A stretch of 22,189 nt of DNA from a virus: IMG/VR virus record IMGVR_UViG_3300002120_000033, positions 1 through 22,189 of that record. The stretch is one strand, 5' to 3'. The notes under the pieces were generated by a model. That model did not search any database. It saw only the letters and a list, made by a program, of their open reading frames with translations, and had not been told where the DNA came from. Of the stretch, positions 1 to 7,914 are shown piece after piece; within the stretch, counting starts at the first letter, position 1, and every line of letters starts with the position of its first letter. A program made the translations under genes and the position numbers.

Positions 1-456
1 GCAGGGTCTAATGATCCTGGTACGGATCAATGTGGAGCTAATCATATGAACAATGTGAAATGGCTCACCTCTTCAACCATGAGTGTGAATGGTGCTGCTT
101 CTGAAAATATTATTGACGCAAATCTGGCTGCTAATGAATGTTCTTTGAGAATTCATTTCAACCACTCTTCAGCAGTAGTAGTTACTGGCGTCTCAATTTA
201 TTGTTATGATGGTTCTACACCTGCTAATCCTGGTGTTGAGGTTGATATGCAGGCATTTGAACGCGGAGTTTCTGCCTCAGCTTGGACAGTATTAAATAAC
301 TACAGTGGTTCTGTTGGTGGTACTGGTAGTGCCATGTCGCTTGCCAACTCTGGTTCAGCGACTGACCATTATTGGTACTTGGCACTTTCCATCAGTCCCG
401 AGACTGTTGGTAGCAAAGCTTTAGTGGATTTAGGTGCTACATTAACATATAGTTAA
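1..456 (+). CDS. Phage virion protein, beta-rich, 5'-truncated by window edge
   Basis: The frame is open from base 1, so the gene starts before the window; the first ATG inside it (position 46) follows in-frame residues AGSNDPGTDQCGANH and has no good ribosome binding site. The visible 151 residues are rich in Gly, Ser, Thr and Asn with alternating hydrophobic positions, as in a beta-sandwich. Phrases such as YDGSTPANPGVEV, QAFERGVS and ATDHYWYLALSISPETVG resemble small structural proteins found in phage morphogenesis clusters. There is no signal peptide or membrane segment. It sits directly upstream of other appendage genes, which fits a capsid decoration, fibre or spike component, but the exact role cannot be fixed from sequence alone. 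The stop is a double TAA TAA at 454-459. Confidence 0.7.
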   Translation, partial: AGSNDPGTDQCGANHMNNVKWLTSSTMSVNGAASENIIDANLAANECSLRIHFNHSSAVVVTGVSIYCYDGSTPANPGVEVDMQAFERGVSASAWTVLNNYSGSVGGTGSAMSLANSGSATDHYWYLALSISPETVGSKALVDLGATLTYS

Positions 457-472
457 TAAAAGGATAAAAAAA

Positions 473-853
473 ATGGAATCAAGGCATGAAGGTTGGATTG
501 CTAGTCTTAGCAATGGAGAAACTATATTTGAACATGAGGCACAACAGGGAGAGATAAGTGCATGGCAACAATTGTTACGTTATCTAAAAGCAACAGGTAC
601 AAGAATTACAATGATCCGTCTACAACATGGCAGGGAAACAATTGTAGCAGTACCTAATGCTGATGGTTATGTACAATGTTATCAAATACACAAATCTGTT
701 TTTACTGGTAGAGAACATCGTTTTCATGGGATTGGTTCTGTGTTTGGTGATAAAGTTTTCATTACTTGGATGAACGCTATGGGAGAGGTTCTACAAGGAG
801 TAGAACCATTAGAAAAATTCCATGTTCATTCAACAATGGACTGGCAAACATAG
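473..853 (+). CDS. Small conserved-type phage protein of unknown function
   Basis: This 126-residue protein is preceded by AAAGGA about 9 nt before ATG, 16 nt after the preceding stop. It begins MESRHEGWIASLSNGETIFE and looks like a compact soluble alpha/beta domain: an N-terminal strand-rich part, a helix around residues 28-40 (ISAWQQLLRYLKA), then strands including TIVAVPNADGYVQCYQI and a final VFITWMN segment. There are no transmembrane stretches and no recognisable catalytic motif. I recognise the general pattern from uncharacterised phage proteins but cannot name a family. It is followed by the structured RNA/terminator at 884-977, so it may be the last gene of a transcription unit, possibly made with the upstream virion gene. 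Confidence 0.7.
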   Translation: MESRHEGWIASLSNGETIFEHEAQQGEISAWQQLLRYLKATGTRITMIRLQHGRETIVAVPNADGYVQCYQIHKSVFTGREHRFHGIGSVFGDKVFITWMNAMGEVLQGVEPLEKFHVHSTMDWQT

Positions 854-883
854 AATAAAAAACTTAAAGTAAGACAATAAAAT

Positions 884-977
884 ACCCCGCTCTTGCCGGA
901 TGGCATCCTGGGCAGGGTCATATCAGATTTGATATGACTTTGTTTGGTTTCATTCGGTAGGTGCGGGGTTTTTGTTA
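884..977 (+). terminator. Multi-branched RNA structure with terminator-like 3' end
   Basis: An outer stem ACCCCGC (884-890) pairs with GCGGGGT (963-969) and runs straight into a T tract (969-973), the usual layout of a factor-independent terminator. Inside are two further hairpins: 892-897 with 911-916, enclosing GGAT/ATCC (898-901/905-908), and a perfect 9-bp stem GTCATATCA/TGATATGAC with a 4-nt loop (917-938). The two are directly adjacent and could stack. About 24 nt (939-962) appear unpaired. It fills the 139-nt gap between the small unknown gene and the beta-helix fibre gene. A terminator is the simplest reading. The nested architecture is more elaborate than most, so a regulatory or packaged RNA is possible. 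Pairings were found by eye. Confidence 0.6.
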
Positions 978-992
978 TAGAGGAGTCTGATA

Positions 993-2375
993 ATGACAAC
1001 TTATTATGTAGATTGGGAAAAAGCAGACGACAGCGGCAATGGGCTAACACTTGCCACAGCTAAAAAGACATTAAATGGCGCAGAGGATATTCCGGTTGCC
1101 GCTGGGGATCATGTGTGGGTGCGTCCTGGAGTTTACCGAGAAACATTAACTGTAGATGTATCTGGTTCATCTGGCAACCCAATTACCTATCAGGGCGATG
1201 TGGCAGGACAGATATGGCATCCTGGAGGCGTAGTGCGGATAACGGGAAGTGATAACGATCAAACAGTTGTTAGAGAGTTAGGAATAGACGCAACGTCAAA
1301 AAGTTACAGGGTTTTTTCTGGTTTTCATTTTGATGCAATTAATAGCCGGGCCATAAATGTTATTGGAAATGGAAATACTGGCTGGATTATTGAAGATATA
1401 TCTATTACAAATACAAATTCTGGAATTTTATTTTCAAACGAGTTATCAAATACAATCATAAGAAGGGCAATAATTTTGAGATTGAGCGGTGTAGGAATAA
1501 ATTTCTTTACTTTATCAGCTCCAATCGAAACTACAGGTGTGGTTGTTGAAAATTGCATTATATCTTCTCACATATGGGAACCAGCAATAGAAATGGATAA
1601 AATTAGTGGAATACTTGTAAAGAATTGTTTTTTGTTTGGTTGTGATATAGGTTTGTTGATAGGAAATAATTTAGGTGAAGGGCAAAGCAACTTTATTTAT
1701 AATTGTGTAATTGCCAAAACTGGAGCTGGATTATATGCACAGGTATTAGGAGAAATAGTAGAAGATTATAATGTATTGTATAACAATGATAATGATAGGA
1801 TTAATGTTTCTACTGGCACAAATTCAATATCTCATCAACTCCTTACAGAACCACAAATTTTATACCCAGGGCATCATATTGGGTATTCCACCGAATTACT
1901 TTCGCGAAATTCGTCTGTTGCCCGCCGCACTGATAACGGTGATGCCCCCACAGATGACTTTTATGGTATGACCCGCCCAGTCACTAATGGTAAACGCTCC
2001 TGGGGGCCAATTCAATTTACTGGTGCAGTAAGAGATACTACCATCACAGATGGCAGCGGCGCAAGCCTGAAATTGCCCGATGCTGGTGAGCAGTTCTTCA
2101 TGCGCGTCCCCACCGCTGGAACTCAAATGACAATAAGCCTGAAAGTCTACCGAGAAGTCGATTACGCCGGAACGCTCCCACAGCTTATCGTCAGACAGCC
2201 TGGGCAGGCTGATGAGACAGATACCGATACTGGTAATGCGGAAGAATTTAATACCCTGAGTGTCACCATCTCGCCCGCAACCCTACCGCCCTGGATAGAC
2301 GTTTTCATCAGATCCAATAATACGGCAAGCTCCGGCAATTTTTCTACATATTGGGATACTTTAACCGTATCTTAG
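993..2375 (+). CDS. Right-handed beta-helix phage fibre/tailspike-like protein
   Basis: This 460-residue protein has a good ribosome binding site (AGAGGAG at 979-985). The N-terminus (YYVDWEKADDSGNGLT, then AKKTLNGAEDI and VWVRPGVYRETL) is typical of the entry to pectate-lyase-like parallel beta-helix proteins. Residues about 75-270 then show short strand-turn repeats with many Asn residues (INVIGNGNTGWIIEDISITNTNSGILF and similar rungs). A C-terminal part from about residue 340 (ITDGSGASLKLPDAGEQFFMRVP and onward) looks like a separate beta-sandwich, as in carbohydrate-binding or trimerisation domains. Such proteins form trimeric spikes or fibres that bind or cut host polysaccharide; I cannot see a certain catalytic site. 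The middle (about 1270-1850) is clearly AT-rich while both ends are GC-richer, suggesting domain exchange. The next gene follows after 8 nt. Confidence 0.75.
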   Translation: MTTYYVDWEKADDSGNGLTLATAKKTLNGAEDIPVAAGDHVWVRPGVYRETLTVDVSGSSGNPITYQGDVAGQIWHPGGVVRITGSDNDQTVVRELGIDATSKSYRVFSGFHFDAINSRAINVIGNGNTGWIIEDISITNTNSGILFSNELSNTIIRRAIILRLSGVGINFFTLSAPIETTGVVVENCIISSHIWEPAIEMDKISGILVKNCFLFGCDIGLLIGNNLGEGQSNFIYNCVIAKTGAGLYAQVLGEIVEDYNVLYNNDNDRINVSTGTNSISHQLLTEPQILYPGHHIGYSTELLSRNSSVARRTDNGDAPTDDFYGMTRPVTNGKRSWGPIQFTGAVRDTTITDGSGASLKLPDAGEQFFMRVPTAGTQMTISLKVYREVDYAGTLPQLIVRQPGQADETDTDTGNAEEFNTLSVTISPATLPPWIDVFIRSNNTASSGNFSTYWDTLTVS

Positions 2376-2383
2376 GTTGATCT

Positions 2384-5300
2384 ATGCCTACTACTGGTGC
2401 ACTTCTCCCGCAATCTGCGGTAACTGCCTCTGAAAGTCCCTGGTCTGATAATGACTGGGTAAATCCGAATAATATCTTTGGCGCGGGTGAGGCAGAGGTT
2501 ACCGCCGCAACGTTCGATGCGGGCGATCAAACCTTTGTCCTAAAAGCATACAACTTCAATTTCAGCTCCATTCCAGATGGAGCAACTATCCTGGGTGTGC
2601 GTTGTATTATCAATGCGCGCGAGGCTGTTGCCCCAGGGTTGATTGATCTGGTGCAATTATTAGACATTAACGGGGCGAAGGTTGGAACTAATCTAGCTGC
2701 TACACCGGTCGATTTGACCACCAGCGCAGCCGATTATACATTCGGTTCGTCAACTAATAAATGGGGTAATGAGCTAACGACAGCCTGGGTCAAGGATGCT
2801 GATTTTGGCGTTGCTATCGGTATGCTGGCAGGTGGAACGGGAAATAATAATGTCGATGTTTTTTGCGATTATGTAACTCTGGAGGTTTTCTATTCGATTG
2901 CGATAACAGACAATCAGCCCATTTATATAAAAGGCAAGTCGAGCATCACAGATAATCAACCAATATTTCTCAAGGGAAAAGATCAAAGCACAGACAATCA
3001 GCCCATTTATCTAGGCGGCAAATTATCCATCTCAGATAACCAACCGATATTTCTGTCGGGCATAGCAACTATTTCGGATAATCAATCTATTTATAGCAAG
3101 GGCAGGGCAAATATAGTTGATAACCAGCCCATTTTTGTTGTTACAGAAGAAGTCCCTTATTCCCCTGTTGATACCGGCCTTTTAGATACCTGGATTACTA
3201 ACCGTGTCTGGCCCGATATTGCTATCAAGACCGGAAGTACAGGAGATGTAGATACCTGGATCACCAATAGATTGTGGCCCGATATTTATGTGGTTGGCGA
3301 AGAGGCCATGCCCACGGCCAACCAGCCTATCTACCTCAAGGGAAAGGCCGCAATATCAGACAATCAGCCTGTTTATTTAGCAGGCGGGATTGTAGAGACT
3401 GATAACCAATCCGTATTTCTGAAGGGACAGGCTGAGCAAACTGATAATCAACCAGTCTATTTGACCGGTCAAGACAGCCATACCGATAATCAACCCGTAT
3501 ATTTAGCGGGCTCTCTTGACATAACCGACAATCAACCCATTTACCTTGCCGGTAAAGCGGAACAATCGAATAACCAGCCTGTCTATTTATCCGGTAAGAA
3601 TACCGAACAGGCTAACCAGGGAATTTATCTATCCGGCAAGGCGAGCATTACAGATAACCAATCTATATATACCGCAGGCAAAGATACCGAAACCGATAAC
3701 CAGCCCATCTATATTAGGGGGCAGGACACCGAAGCCGCCAACCAGCCTATATTCTTGTCGGGCAAGGATTCTTCAACTAATAACCTGTCAATATTCCTGG
3801 CTGGCAAAGCCTCGCTCTCTGACACACAGCCCATTTATTTATCGGGCAGCGCAGAGGCCACGAACAACCAGCCCGTATACCTGCAAGGGAAAAACTCGGA
3901 GAGCAATAACCAACCGATATTCCTGACTGGCGTTGATACTCAAACTGACACACAGCACATCTATCTGGCAGGCTCGCTCGATATTACCGATAACCAGGCA
4001 ATCTATTTAGCGGGTCGGGAAGAGCAATCAAATAGCCAGCCCATATTTACGCGCGGCAAGCAAAGCGAGCAAAACAATCAACCCATATTCCTGGCGGGGA
4101 AAGATGAGGCAACAGCTAATCAGCCGATCTACCTGGAGGGCGAATCGGCTGCGGTTGAAATCTCAGACAATCAGTCCATATATCTGAGGGGAAGCGCGGA
4201 GGAAAGCGCGTCTCAGGCGATCTACCTTTCCGGGCGGGCAGTCGAAACGGACAATCAACCCGCATTTCTCCAGGGTAAGGCAAGCATAACCGAGAACCAG
4301 GAAATCTACCTTGCTGGCAGTGTTCAGATTCAAAACAATCAGCTTATCTATCTTGCGGGCAAACAAACAACCAGCGCAGTACAGCCCGTTTTCCTGCAAG
4401 GCAAGTCTAGTATTACAGATAATCAGCCGGTTTATTTACTGGGGAAGGCTACAGAGCAAGCATCACAATCCATTTTCCTAAACGGGCAAGCCAGCCTCAC
4501 GGATAGTCAAGAGATTTTCCTGGCCGGACGAAACACAGAGGCCAATAACCAGGCCATTTACCTCGCTGGCAAGGCCGAGATTCAAAATAACCAACCCGTC
4601 TATCTTGGCGGGCAAGAAAGTGAAATCAATAATCAGTCTATATACCTTGCGGGGCAATCATCCCTCACAGAGACGCAGCCGGTTTATCTTGCGGGCAAGG
4701 ATACCGAGACCAACAACCAGCCGATCTTCCTGCATGGTCAGGCAATAGAACAAGCTAACCAGCCAGTATTTCTGAACGCTGAAGACACGGCGATCAATAG
4801 CCAACCAATTTATTTGCATGGCAAGGCGAGTGAGGCGAATAACCAGCCAATCTTTATAATCGGTGAAAGCGCACTCTCCAATACCCAATCTATCTACCTC
4901 GCCGGTGTTGATACTCATACTGATGTTCAACCCATCTACTTGACTGGTGGCATTATAGTCACAGAAACGCAATCAGTTTATCTGGTTGGTAAAGCATCTG
5001 AGACTGACAATCAATCAATTTTCCTATCTGGTAAAATTGAGCTATCCTTCAGTCAATCCATTTATCTAAATGGAAATGCTGAAATCTCCAATAACCGGGC
5101 TATTTATACAAGGGGTAAAGCAAGCACATCCGATAGCCAAGATATTTATTTATCTGGTGGGATAATTGTCCAGAATAATCAAATAATATACTTAAAAGGT
5201 TCTGCTGAAATAATTGATAATCAAGTTATTTATACTTCCGGTAAGGATAGTATTGCAGATAATCAAACTTGTTATCTTAAAGGACAAAATGTACAAACGA

Positions 5301-7522
5301 ATAATCAACCTATCTATTTGGTTGGGAAAGATATACTTTCAGATAATCAAACTATATATACTAGAGGTAAAGATTCTCTTGCGCAAGGCCAAGCCACCTT
5401 CACACAAGCCCAAGCGCAGGAGGAAAAAAACCAGCCTGTCTATTTAAAAGGACAGGCAGAAACTTCTAACAATCAAGAAATTTATCTGATTGGACAAACA
5501 ACCACATCGGATAACCAAGTTATCTTTTTACAAGGTGCAGAAGGAGCTACAAATAACCAAGCTATTTATTTGAAAGGTAGTGCAGTTGCTTCAAATAACC
5601 AAGAAATATTTTTATCTGGTAGAAATTCTGAAACTAATAGCCAACCTTGTTATCTATCAGGTAGAGACTCCCTTTCTAATAATCAAAGTATATTTCTTGT
5701 AGGCAAGCAAGAAATAAGTGATAACCAACCCGCCTATCTAGAAGGACAATCCTCACAAACTGCTAATCAAACTATTTATCTTGTTGGAAAAGCAGTTATT
5801 ACAGATTCTCAATCTATATACCTAATAGGTAAAGCAAGTGATACAGCATCACAAGAAATCTATTTAGCTGGCGGAATAGATGTTATTAATAACCAACCTG
5901 TTTATCTAACTGGTAAAAATACGTCTATTGCTAATCAACCAATTTATATAGAGGGTGAGGGAGGTATCACAGCCTCACGAAGCATATATCTAAAAGGTAA
6001 AGATACTCATACAGATAACCAACCTATTTACTTGGTTGGTGGTATCATTGTATCTGAATCACAATCTATTTACCTAGCTGGTAAAGATTCTGAGGATAGC
6101 AGCCAGGCTCTGTATCTAAAAGGTAAGGCCTCTGAAATAGATAACCAACCCGTCTACTTAATAGGTAGGAATGAGATTCTCTCTAGCCAGCCTATTTATC
6201 TTAGAAGTAGTGCTGAGATTTCAGATAATCAAGAGATATATCTGAGAGGTTCTATAGAAACAACAAACAGTCAAATTATTTATTTGACAGGTGGACAAAT
6301 TGTTGTTAATAATCAAAATATTTATCTTACGGGCAAAGATAGCATTAGTAATAACCTCCCTATATATGCTAATGTTGAAGGCAGTATAACAGCTAATCAA
6401 GCTATCTACTTAATTGGTAAAAATACCGCCTCAAATAATCAGAATGTTTACCTGACTGGTAAAATACAAATAGAAGCCTCCCAAGAGATTTTTATCAAAG
6501 GCCGGGCTACAGAACAAAATAACCAACCTATTTACTCTATAGGAAAAGATACAGAAACTCAAACACAAGCTATATACTTAGCAGGAAAAGCAGAGAGTTC
6601 TAACCCACAATCTATATTCTTATATGGTAAAGACTCTTCTACTGATAATCAAACTATATACTTAACAGGTAGGGCAGATATTCAAGCCAACCAGCCTATA
6701 TATTTGGTTGGTGGGATTATTGTACAGAATAATCAAACTATTTATCTACATGGACAAAATAGTGTAACAGATAGTCAAAGTATTTATCTTGTATCTGGAA
6801 ATCTTACCTCTGATAACCAACCCATTTACTTAAAAGGTATAGACACTTCTATAAATAATCAGCCAATATATTCGGCTGGTAAAGACATTGTTCAAAATAG
6901 TCAACCAATCTACCTGAATAGTTCGTTAGAAGCTACAGCTACTCAACCAATATATCTATCTGGTAAAGATATATCTGTAGATACTCAAAATATTTACTTA
7001 GTTGGTAAAGAAAGTATCACCAATAACCAAGCTATCTACTTAATTGGTCAAGTTGCTATAGAAAATAACCAACCCATTTACTTGACGGGTGCTGGAATTG
7101 CTATTTCTGATAACCAGGTAATTTATTTATCTGGTAAAAATGATCTTCAAGATAATATACCAATTTACTTAATAGGTTCGTCAGAAATATCTTCTACACA
7201 AGATATATATCTAACTGGTTCTTTCTCCTCAGAAAATAGCCTATCTATCTATCTAACTGGTATTGAAACTATTCAAAGCTCTCAACCTATCTTTGTAGTA
7301 GGTTCATTAACAATTACAGATTCTATCCCCATATATCTTGATACGAGAGTTTTAGTTATTGCTAATCAACCCATATATCTGAAAGGTACGGCTGTTTTTA
7401 CAAAAATAATTAGTTTAAAAGGCAGTTTCAAAGAGAATATAAATCTATCTGGTATATTTACAGAATCTACAGAATTAAAGGGAAGATTTTCTCAATATAA
7501 AACTCTAAAAGGGAGTGAATAA
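2384..7522 (+). CDS. Giant repeat fibre protein, 103 x 14-residue repeats
   Basis: This 1712-residue protein has three parts. Residues 1-172 form a beta-sandwich domain seen in phage fibre proteins, with marks such as the WVNPNN segment, SSIPDGATILGVRCII, a WG pair and a final VTLEVFYS strand. Residues 174-1671 are 103 head-to-tail repeats, nearly all exactly 14 residues, with consensus xTDNQPIYLxGKxx. The length departures are a 57-residue insertion after repeat 6 (254-310) and repeats of 13, 17 and 15 residues. The last 40 residues switch to shorter 10-residue LKG-type units. No membrane segment or signal peptide is present. One NQ turn, one IYL strand and one Gly turn per repeat suggest a very long beta-solenoid or beta-spiral shaft. 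Position between the appendage and neck genes suggests a head, neck or tail fibre. Repeats before about 5150 are GC-richer than later ones. The upstream ribosome binding site is weak (TAGGTTGA). The fold is inferred. Confidence 0.8.
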   Translation: MPTTGALLPQSAVTASESPWSDNDWVNPNNIFGAGEAEVTAATFDAGDQTFVLKAYNFNFSSIPDGATILGVRCIINAREAVAPGLIDLVQLLDINGAKVGTNLAATPVDLTTSAADYTFGSSTNKWGNELTTAWVKDADFGVAIGMLAGGTGNNNVDVFCDYVTLEVFYSIAITDNQPIYIKGKSSITDNQPIFLKGKDQSTDNQPIYLGGKLSISDNQPIFLSGIATISDNQSIYSKGRANIVDNQPIFVVTEEVPYSPVDTGLLDTWITNRVWPDIAIKTGSTGDVDTWITNRLWPDIYVVGEEAMPTANQPIYLKGKAAISDNQPVYLAGGIVETDNQSVFLKGQAEQTDNQPVYLTGQDSHTDNQPVYLAGSLDITDNQPIYLAGKAEQSNNQPVYLSGKNTEQANQGIYLSGKASITDNQSIYTAGKDTETDNQPIYIRGQDTEAANQPIFLSGKDSSTNNLSIFLAGKASLSDTQPIYLSGSAEATNNQPVYLQGKNSESNNQPIFLTGVDTQTDTQHIYLAGSLDITDNQAIYLAGREEQSNSQPIFTRGKQSEQNNQPIFLAGKDEATANQPIYLEGESAAVEISDNQSIYLRGSAEESASQAIYLSGRAVETDNQPAFLQGKASITENQEIYLAGSVQIQNNQLIYLAGKQTTSAVQPVFLQGKSSITDNQPVYLLGKATEQASQSIFLNGQASLTDSQEIFLAGRNTEANNQAIYLAGKAEIQNNQPVYLGGQESEINNQSIYLAGQSSLTETQPVYLAGKDTETNNQPIFLHGQAIEQANQPVFLNAEDTAINSQPIYLHGKASEANNQPIFIIGESALSNTQSIYLAGVDTHTDVQPIYLTGGIIVTETQSVYLVGKASETDNQSIFLSGKIELSFSQSIYLNGNAEISNNRAIYTRGKASTSDSQDIYLSGGIIVQNNQIIYLKGSAEIIDNQVIYTSGKDSIADNQTCYLKGQNVQTNNQPIYLVGKDILSDNQTIYTRGKDSLAQGQATFTQAQAQEEKNQPVYLKGQAETSNNQEIYLIGQTTTSDNQVIFLQGAEGATNNQAIYLKGSAVASNNQEIFLSGRNSETNSQPCYLSGRDSLSNNQSIFLVGKQEISDNQPAYLEGQSSQTANQTIYLVGKAVITDSQSIYLIGKASDTASQEIYLAGGIDVINNQPVYLTGKNTSIANQPIYIEGEGGITASRSIYLKGKDTHTDNQPIYLVGGIIVSESQSIYLAGKDSEDSSQALYLKGKASEIDNQPVYLIGRNEILSSQPIYLRSSAEISDNQEIYLRGSIETTNSQIIYLTGGQIVVNNQNIYLTGKDSISNNLPIYANVEGSITANQAIYLIGKNTASNNQNVYLTGKIQIEASQEIFIKGRATEQNNQPIYSIGKDTETQTQAIYLAGKAESSNPQSIFLYGKDSSTDNQTIYLTGRADIQANQPIYLVGGIIVQNNQTIYLHGQNSVTDSQSIYLVSGNLTSDNQPIYLKGIDTSINNQPIYSAGKDIVQNSQPIYLNSSLEATATQPIYLSGKDISVDTQNIYLVGKESITNNQAIYLIGQVAIENNQPIYLTGAGIAISDNQVIYLSGKNDLQDNIPIYLIGSSEISSTQDIYLTGSFSSENSLSIYLTGIETIQSSQPIFVVGSLTITDSIPIYLDTRVLVIANQPIYLKGTAVFTKIISLKGSFKENINLSGIFTESTELKGRFSQYKTLKGSE
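2903..7396 (+). repeat. 103 tandem 42-bp coding units (14-residue repeats)
   Basis: Counting from residue 174 to 1671 gives 103 units: 99 of exactly 14 residues, one of 13, one of 17, one of 15, and one (repeat 6) carrying a 57-residue insertion. These sum exactly to the 1498 residues spanned. Most conserved are Asn-Gln at positions 4-5, an aliphatic-aromatic-aliphatic strand (I/V, Y/F, L) at 7-9, and Gly at 11. Positions 1-3 and 12-14 vary and are rich in Ser, Thr, Asp and Glu. At DNA level the units are strongly diverged in codons, so this is an old or selected protein repeat rather than a recent simple tandem expansion. Some blocks repeat at a higher order, for example repeats 10-14 and 21-25. 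Confidence 0.9.
3143..3313 (+). other. Non-repeat insertion with duplicated DTWITNRxWPDI motif
   Basis: Between repeats 6 and 7 the 14-residue periodicity stops for 57 residues (254-310). The insertion carries two copies of DTWITNR-V/L-WPDI, beginning at nucleotides 3185 and 3251, 22 residues apart, and then the repeats resume. The motif is rich in aromatic residues, unlike the surrounding shaft. It may be a hinge, a small binding module or a site for another virion protein; function is unknown. Confidence 0.8.
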
Positions 7523-7569
7523 TTAAAAAAAATTGCAGGTTTTGTGTATAATTAAGTATAGGAGACAAT

Positions 7570-7914
7570 ATGACAGAGGAACAACAGAATTTTGAAATAT
7601 ACTCTGGAGATACTAATAATATATTAATAACTGTTACAAATCTAGAAACCAATGAGCCTAAGGATTTAGATGGTAGTTCTATAGAATGGATTTTATATGA
7701 TCCTTATTCTGGAGAAGTTTTAATGACAAAAACTACAACTAGCGGCGTATCAATTTTAGGCTCTGGAATTTTTGCAGTTATGCTCCTTCCTGAAGATTCT
7801 CTTCTAATTCCTCCAGCAGTTTGGTATATGCATGAGGCTGAAGTCACAGATTCTCTTGGAATTATTAGTACAGTTACTACAGGATATGTTAGAGTAAAAG
7901 GAAGTAAAATATAA
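7570..7914 (+). CDS. BppU N-terminal-like virion protein
   Basis: This 114-residue protein has an AGGAG ribosome binding site (7560-7564) 5 nt before ATG. The pattern FEIYSGDTNNILITV, then DLDGSSIEWILYDP, a central GSGIFAVML strand, WYMHEAEVTDSLG and a final TTGYVRV strand matches the small all-beta domain found at the N-terminus of BppU-type baseplate proteins and in stand-alone phage proteins beside head-tail connector genes. It probably acts as an adaptor between virion parts. It has no catalytic residues and no membrane segment. The stop TAA shares its last A with the ATG of the following adaptor gene, so the two are likely translationally coupled. Family placement is by pattern, not a search. 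Confidence 0.6.
   Translation: MTEEQQNFEIYSGDTNNILITVTNLETNEPKDLDGSSIEWILYDPYSGEVLMTKTTTSGVSILGSGIFAVMLLPEDSLLIPPAVWYMHEAEVTDSLGIISTVTTGYVRVKGSKI

Noticed and set aside
826-1050. Minus-strand frame of 74 codons across the gap before the beta-helix gene
   Set aside because: It lies over the hairpin-rich gap and the ends of two + strand genes, has no ribosome binding site, and all neighbours run on +.
3546-3926. + strand frame of 126 codons inside the repeat gene in another phase, and a similar one at 5214-5447
   Set aside because: These are by-products of the 42-bp periodic coding sequence; the products are basic, low-complexity and unlike any protein.
2903-7396. Tandem repeat array considered as CRISPR or DNA-level satellite
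   Set aside because: Units have no constant DNA repeat and variable spacer; conservation is at protein level in a continuous 1712-codon frame.
7523-7560. TATAAT at 7547-7552 as a promoter between the repeat gene and the BppU-like gene
   Set aside because: No credible -35 at 16-18 bp, no extended -10 in the right phase, and the surrounding DNA is so AT-rich that the hexamer is likely by chance.
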